The notes under the pieces were generated by a model. It saw only the letters and a program-made list of their open reading frames with translations, did not search any database and was not told where the DNA came from. The position numbers and the translations under genes were made by a program. This document shows, piece after piece, positions 61,589 to 64,000 of a stretch of DNA of 64,000 nt. Position 1 is the first letter of the stretch; each line of letters opens with the position of its first letter. This DNA comes from Palsa-506 sp963707065 (GTDB taxonomy: Bacteria; Actinomycetota; Actinomycetes; Streptosporangiales; Streptosporangiaceae). The stretch covers positions 1-64,000 of the forward strand of contig CAVPPJ010000038.1 in NCBI GenBank assembly GCA_963707065.1, written 5' to 3'.

Positions 61589-62464
61589 ATGCCCGACGCC
61601 ACCAAGCCCGCGCGCCCTCCGGCGGCCACCCGGCCCGGATCGCCGCGGAACATTCCCGCGCTAGTCAATCTCCTGTACGCGGTAGCCGTCTACGCGTTCT
61701 TCCTCGCGGTACTCGGCTATGCGGTCGGCTTCTTCGCCGGGCTCGGCGTGCCTAAGGGCATCGACCAGGGGACGCGCTCCGGCTGGCCGCTGGCAGTGGT
61801 GGCCGACGCTGCGCTGTTGCTCCTGTTCGCCGGCCAGCACACTCTGATGGCCCGGCCGTGGTTCAAGCGCCGCTGGACCCGGATTGTGCCGGCGCCCGCC
61901 GAGCGGGCCACGTTCGTGCTGTGCGCGAGCCTGGTGCTGGCGCTGCTGTTCTGGCTGTGGCGGCCGGTCCGCGGCACCGTCTGGCAGCTGTCCGGACCAG
62001 CCGCGGCCGCGCTGCTGGCCCTGTACGCGGTCGGCTGGGTGGTGGCCTTCAGCTCCACGTTCCTGATCAGCCACTCCGGCCTCTTCGGGCTGCGGCAGGC
62101 CTACCTGCCCGCGCGTGGCGGGAGCTACCGCGAGCCGCCCTTCACCGAGCGCGGCCTGTACCGGCGCATCCGGCATCCGCTGATGGCGGGCTTCATCATC
62201 ATCTTCTGGGCCACGCCGGCGATGACGATCGGGCACCTGCTGTTCGCGGCCGCCGCGACCGGCTACATCCTGGCTGGCATCACCTTCGAGGAACGTGACC
62301 TGAGGCACTCCCTCGGCGAGGCCTACAGCTCTTATGCGAACCGGGTGCCCGCGCTGGTCCCCGCGCTCCGGCGGCGGACCCGGCCCGGCCAGGCGGCGCC
62401 GGCCAGGCGGCACGAGCCAGGCCGGCATCCCCGGGGAGGACGGCGGAAGCGACGGCGGAAGTGA
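61589..62464 (+). CDS. mddA: MddA-like methanethiol S-methyltransferase
   Basis: The 291-residue membrane protein has about five to six helices. The NnrU/isoprenylcysteine-methyltransferase-like C-terminal core is GLYRRIRHPLMAGFIIIFWA, TIGHLLFAAAATGYILAGIT and FEERDLRHSLGEAYSSYANR. This closely resembles MddA, which makes dimethyl sulfide from methanethiol using SAM. The N-terminal QHTLMARPWFKRRWTRIVP also fits. The basic C-terminal tail (~40 residues) is extra. ATG 61589. NnrU-like or another isoprenylcysteine-type methyltransferase is the alternative. Confidence 0.7.
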   Translation: MPDATKPARPPAATRPGSPRNIPALVNLLYAVAVYAFFLAVLGYAVGFFAGLGVPKGIDQGTRSGWPLAVVADAALLLLFAGQHTLMARPWFKRRWTRIVPAPAERATFVLCASLVLALLFWLWRPVRGTVWQLSGPAAAALLALYAVGWVVAFSSTFLISHSGLFGLRQAYLPARGGSYREPPFTERGLYRRIRHPLMAGFIIIFWATPAMTIGHLLFAAAATGYILAGITFEERDLRHSLGEAYSSYANRVPALVPALRRRTRPGQAAPARRHEPGRHPRGGRRKRRRK

Positions 62465-62483
62465 CGGCGAGAACGACATGAGC

Positions 62484-62575
62484 AGCCAGGCAGCGACTAG
62501 CCAGGCAGCGACCAGCCGGCCGCAGCAGGCCCGGCGGCGGCAGCAGGCCCGGCGGCGGCAACAGGCTCAGCGGCA
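62484..62575. repeat. Short tandem repeats before the LLM gene
   Basis: AGCCAGGCAGCGAC-type 15-base units occur twice (62484-62513). Then 18-base GCAGCAGGCCCGGCGGCG units occur at 62522, 62540 and, degenerate, 62558. They lie where the LLM gene should begin and may have damaged its start. Confidence 0.65.
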
Positions 62576-62698
62576 GCTTCACCCCGGGTCGGCATCTTCC
62601 CGGCTTTCGGCCTGCTTGACCGGGACCCGGAGACCGCCAGGGCGTTCCTGGCGCAGGCGGCCGGGGCGGGCATCGACCATGTCTGCTGCGGGGATCAC

Positions 62699-63490
62699 GT
62701 GAGCTTCATCGCCGGCCTCGGGTTCGACGGACTTCTGCAGGCCACGGCGCTGGCCATGCTCCAGCCCACCCTGGGAATCTACTGCGGCCTGTACCTGCTG
62801 CCGCTGCGCCATCCGGTCCTGGTGGCCCGTCAGCTCGCCGACATCGAGCGGCTCGCTCCCGGGCGGCTCATCTTCGGCGTGGGGGTCGGCGGCGAGGATC
62901 GGCACGAAGTCTCGATCTGCGGGGTGGACCCAGCGACCCGGGGCCGGCGGATGGACGAGTGCCTCACCGTGCTGCGGCAGCTTCTCACCGGCCAGGCGGT
63001 TACTTTTCACGGCAAGTTCTTCGAGCTGGACGAGGCAATCATCAGCCCTCCGGCCACGGCGATTCCCATCACCGTCGGAGGCCGTTCCGACGCGGCGATC
63101 AGGCGGGCGGGCCGGCTCGGCGACGGGTGGCTCGGCATCTGGAACTCGCCCAGGCGTTTCGCCGCCGCGGTGGAGATGGCAGCGCAGGAGGCCGCCCGCG
63201 CGGGCCGGGCCAGCCCGCCGGCCCGGCACGCCATGCAGGTGTGGTGCGGCCTCGCGGACTCCAGGGAGGCGGCCCGCGGCTGCCTCGCGCCGGCCATGCA
63301 GGCCTTCTACCAGCTGCCGTTCGAGCGCTTCGAGCGCTACTGCCCCTATGGCACCGCCGACGACGTTGCCGAGTTCCTCGCGCCCTATGCCGAGGCCGGC
63401 TGCACCGAGTTCAACCTCATCCCGCAGTCACCGGGCCACGATCAGGCGATCGCCGGCACCGCGGCCGTGAAGAGAATGCTGGCCCGGTGA
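62699..63490 (+). CDS. LLM-class flavin/F420-dependent oxidoreductase, 5' end disrupted
   Basis: From GTG 62699 the 263 residues form a luciferase-like TIM barrel: LGIYCGLYLLPLRHPVLVAR, LADIERLAPGRLIFGVGVGG, RMDECLTVLRQLLTGQAVTF, and PITVGGRSDAAIRRAGRLGDGW. Family sequence extends upstream in the same frame to about 62585 (RVGIFPAFGLLDRDPETARA, then GAGIDHVCCGD). No start codon exists between a TAG at 62498-62500 and 62699. ATG 62478 lies in another frame, so an indel near the CCCCGGG at 62582-62588 probably cut the natural start. Substrate and cofactor (F420 or FMN) are unknown. Confidence 0.8.
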   Translation: MSFIAGLGFDGLLQATALAMLQPTLGIYCGLYLLPLRHPVLVARQLADIERLAPGRLIFGVGVGGEDRHEVSICGVDPATRGRRMDECLTVLRQLLTGQAVTFHGKFFELDEAIISPPATAIPITVGGRSDAAIRRAGRLGDGWLGIWNSPRRFAAAVEMAAQEAARAGRASPPARHAMQVWCGLADSREAARGCLAPAMQAFYQLPFERFERYCPYGTADDVAEFLAPYAEAGCTEFNLIPQSPGHDQAIAGTAAVKRMLAR

Positions 63491-63589
63491 TGACTGACTC
63501 GCCCGTCACCGCGCCGCGATTCCGCGAGCCCGCGGGAAGCCGGGACAGCGGGGCAGCAGGCCCGAGACGGACGGCGCCGGGCCGGAGGT

Positions 63590-63784
63590 AGCGCACCGCG
63601 CGGGCCAGGAAAGCCCGGTTGGCCCGGACCCGGAAGCGCAGGCCAGGGGCGACCGCGAGGACCCGCTCGGCGGCTTCCCGGCGGCCGGGAAATTGTCCGT
63701 GCCGCCGAGCCAGTAGTCGTACACCCGTGCCGGGTGCACGACGCTCGTGTCGAAGCCAGGATCGGGGCGACCTTCCGCGGGCAT
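63590..63784 (-). pseudogene. N-terminal fragment of a SAV_2336-type SAM-dependent methyltransferase
   Basis: ATG 63784 begins FDTSVVHPARVYDYWLGGTD then NFPA, diagnostic of the Methyltransf_19 family. After a one-base shift near 63690 the other frame gives EAAERVLAVAPGLRFRVRAN and RAFLARAVRYLRPGAVR. The SAM-binding core that should follow is missing. The gene is both shifted and truncated, so it is non-functional. Confidence 0.7.
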
Positions 63785-63829
63785 GAACCGGTTATGCCGC
63801 CATATCCGCCTGATATCCCGGCGGCATGG

Positions 63830-64000
63830 TCACGGGCCGGCCGGGGCGCCGGTAATGACCCGCAGTGCGCGGGGGAGCGCGCGGATCCGCAGCAGCGTCC
63901 CCGCGGGCAGCGGGGCCGCGCACGGCAGTGCCTCGCCGTCGGCGGCCGCCAGCATGTCCCGGTCCACGGTTACCGTCACGCCGGCCGCCCGGCCCAGGCT
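63830..64000 (-). CDS. C-terminal end of a diacylglycerol kinase-like lipid kinase (partial)
   Basis: The minus strand is open from the window edge to a TGA at 63830-63832. It reads VTVTVDRDMLAAADGEALPC, then PLPAGTLLRIRALPRALRVI. The V-DGE...PLP-G--L--RALP-ALRV pattern is typical of the last strand region of bacterial diacylglycerol kinase-family lipid kinases. Most of the gene lies outside the window, so the assignment is tentative. Confidence 0.5.
   Translation of the reverse strand, partial: SLGRAAGVTVTVDRDMLAAADGEALPCAAPLPAGTLLRIRALPRALRVITGAPAGP

Noticed and set aside
1..64000. tRNA, rRNA, riboswitch or biosynthetic gene cluster
   Set aside because: No cloverleaf, rRNA segment, known riboswitch core or PKS/NRPS domain was noticed by eye; a covariance search would be needed to be sure about small RNAs.

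Overview
The window is chromosomal DNA of a very GC-rich actinomycete. About 50 genes, many starting with GTG, are packed with 1-4 base stop/start overlaps. Lineage markers include a HelR-type RNA polymerase recycling motor with a rifamycin-associated promoter element, an F420/flavin-type LLM oxidoreductase, a SAV_2336-type methyltransferase fragment, PucR, SigE-family and PadR regulators, and a complete ortho-cleavage pca operon. No rRNA, tRNA, CRISPR array, intact transposase or PKS/NRPS genes were seen. The species cannot be named from this; a Streptosporangiales/Catenulisporales/Trebonia-like soil actinomycete is plausible.

Layout. 0.2-3.8 kb: a class III aminotransferase and Lrp regulator, divergent from an aminobutyraldehyde-type dehydrogenase (polyamine/GABA catabolism). 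4-6 kb: DUF2461 protein, membrane protein and PadR. 6-11.4 kb: an accessory block in which a PAP2 phosphatase and helR are interspersed with three copies of a ~345-bp element. Each copy has a 16-bp hairpin at its left end and a helically phased array of DnaA-box-like 9-mers beside an AT-rich tract at its right end. 11.4-18.3 kb: methyltransferase, then PucR divergent from aminotransferase-mmsA-aminotransferase (beta-alanine/3-aminoisobutyrate catabolism). 18.4-22.1 kb: thiol dioxygenase, ArsR-SRPBCC pair, GNAT, two gene remnants and a YcaQ-like DNA glycosylase. 22.1-28.4 kb: MMPL exporter, two-component system with a DUF4097 protein, SMP-30 lactonase. 28.5-31.4 kb: modABC molybdate transporter. 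31.7-37.2 kb: 2-hydroxyacid dehydrogenase, DUF4242, SGNH esterase, GABA transaminase, SigE-family sigma factor with membrane partner. 37.4-43.2 kb: pcaB-C-I-J-H-G-D. 43.4-49.4 kb: fused E1 dehydrogenase, a secreted phosphatase with duplicated Ig-like repeats, and a decayed patch with IS and phosphoesterase remnants. 49.4-51.1 kb: esterase and lipoprotein. 51.3-59.7 kb: a GntR-controlled unit of FAH-family enzyme, Liv-type ABC transporter and FAD oxidoreductase. 59.8-64 kb: membrane protein, hydrolase-LuxR fusion, MddA-like methyltransferase, LLM oxidoreductase, methyltransferase fragment and a partial lipid-kinase-like gene.

The region is largely catabolic: polyamines/GABA, beta-amino acids, protocatechuate, branched 2-oxo acids and an unknown Liv-imported substrate, with four class III aminotransferases. 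At least eight frameshifts, most in short G/C runs and several inside otherwise healthy operons, suggest that some broken genes are sequence errors. The strongest unexplained signal is the three-copy element at 6.2-11.4 kb.
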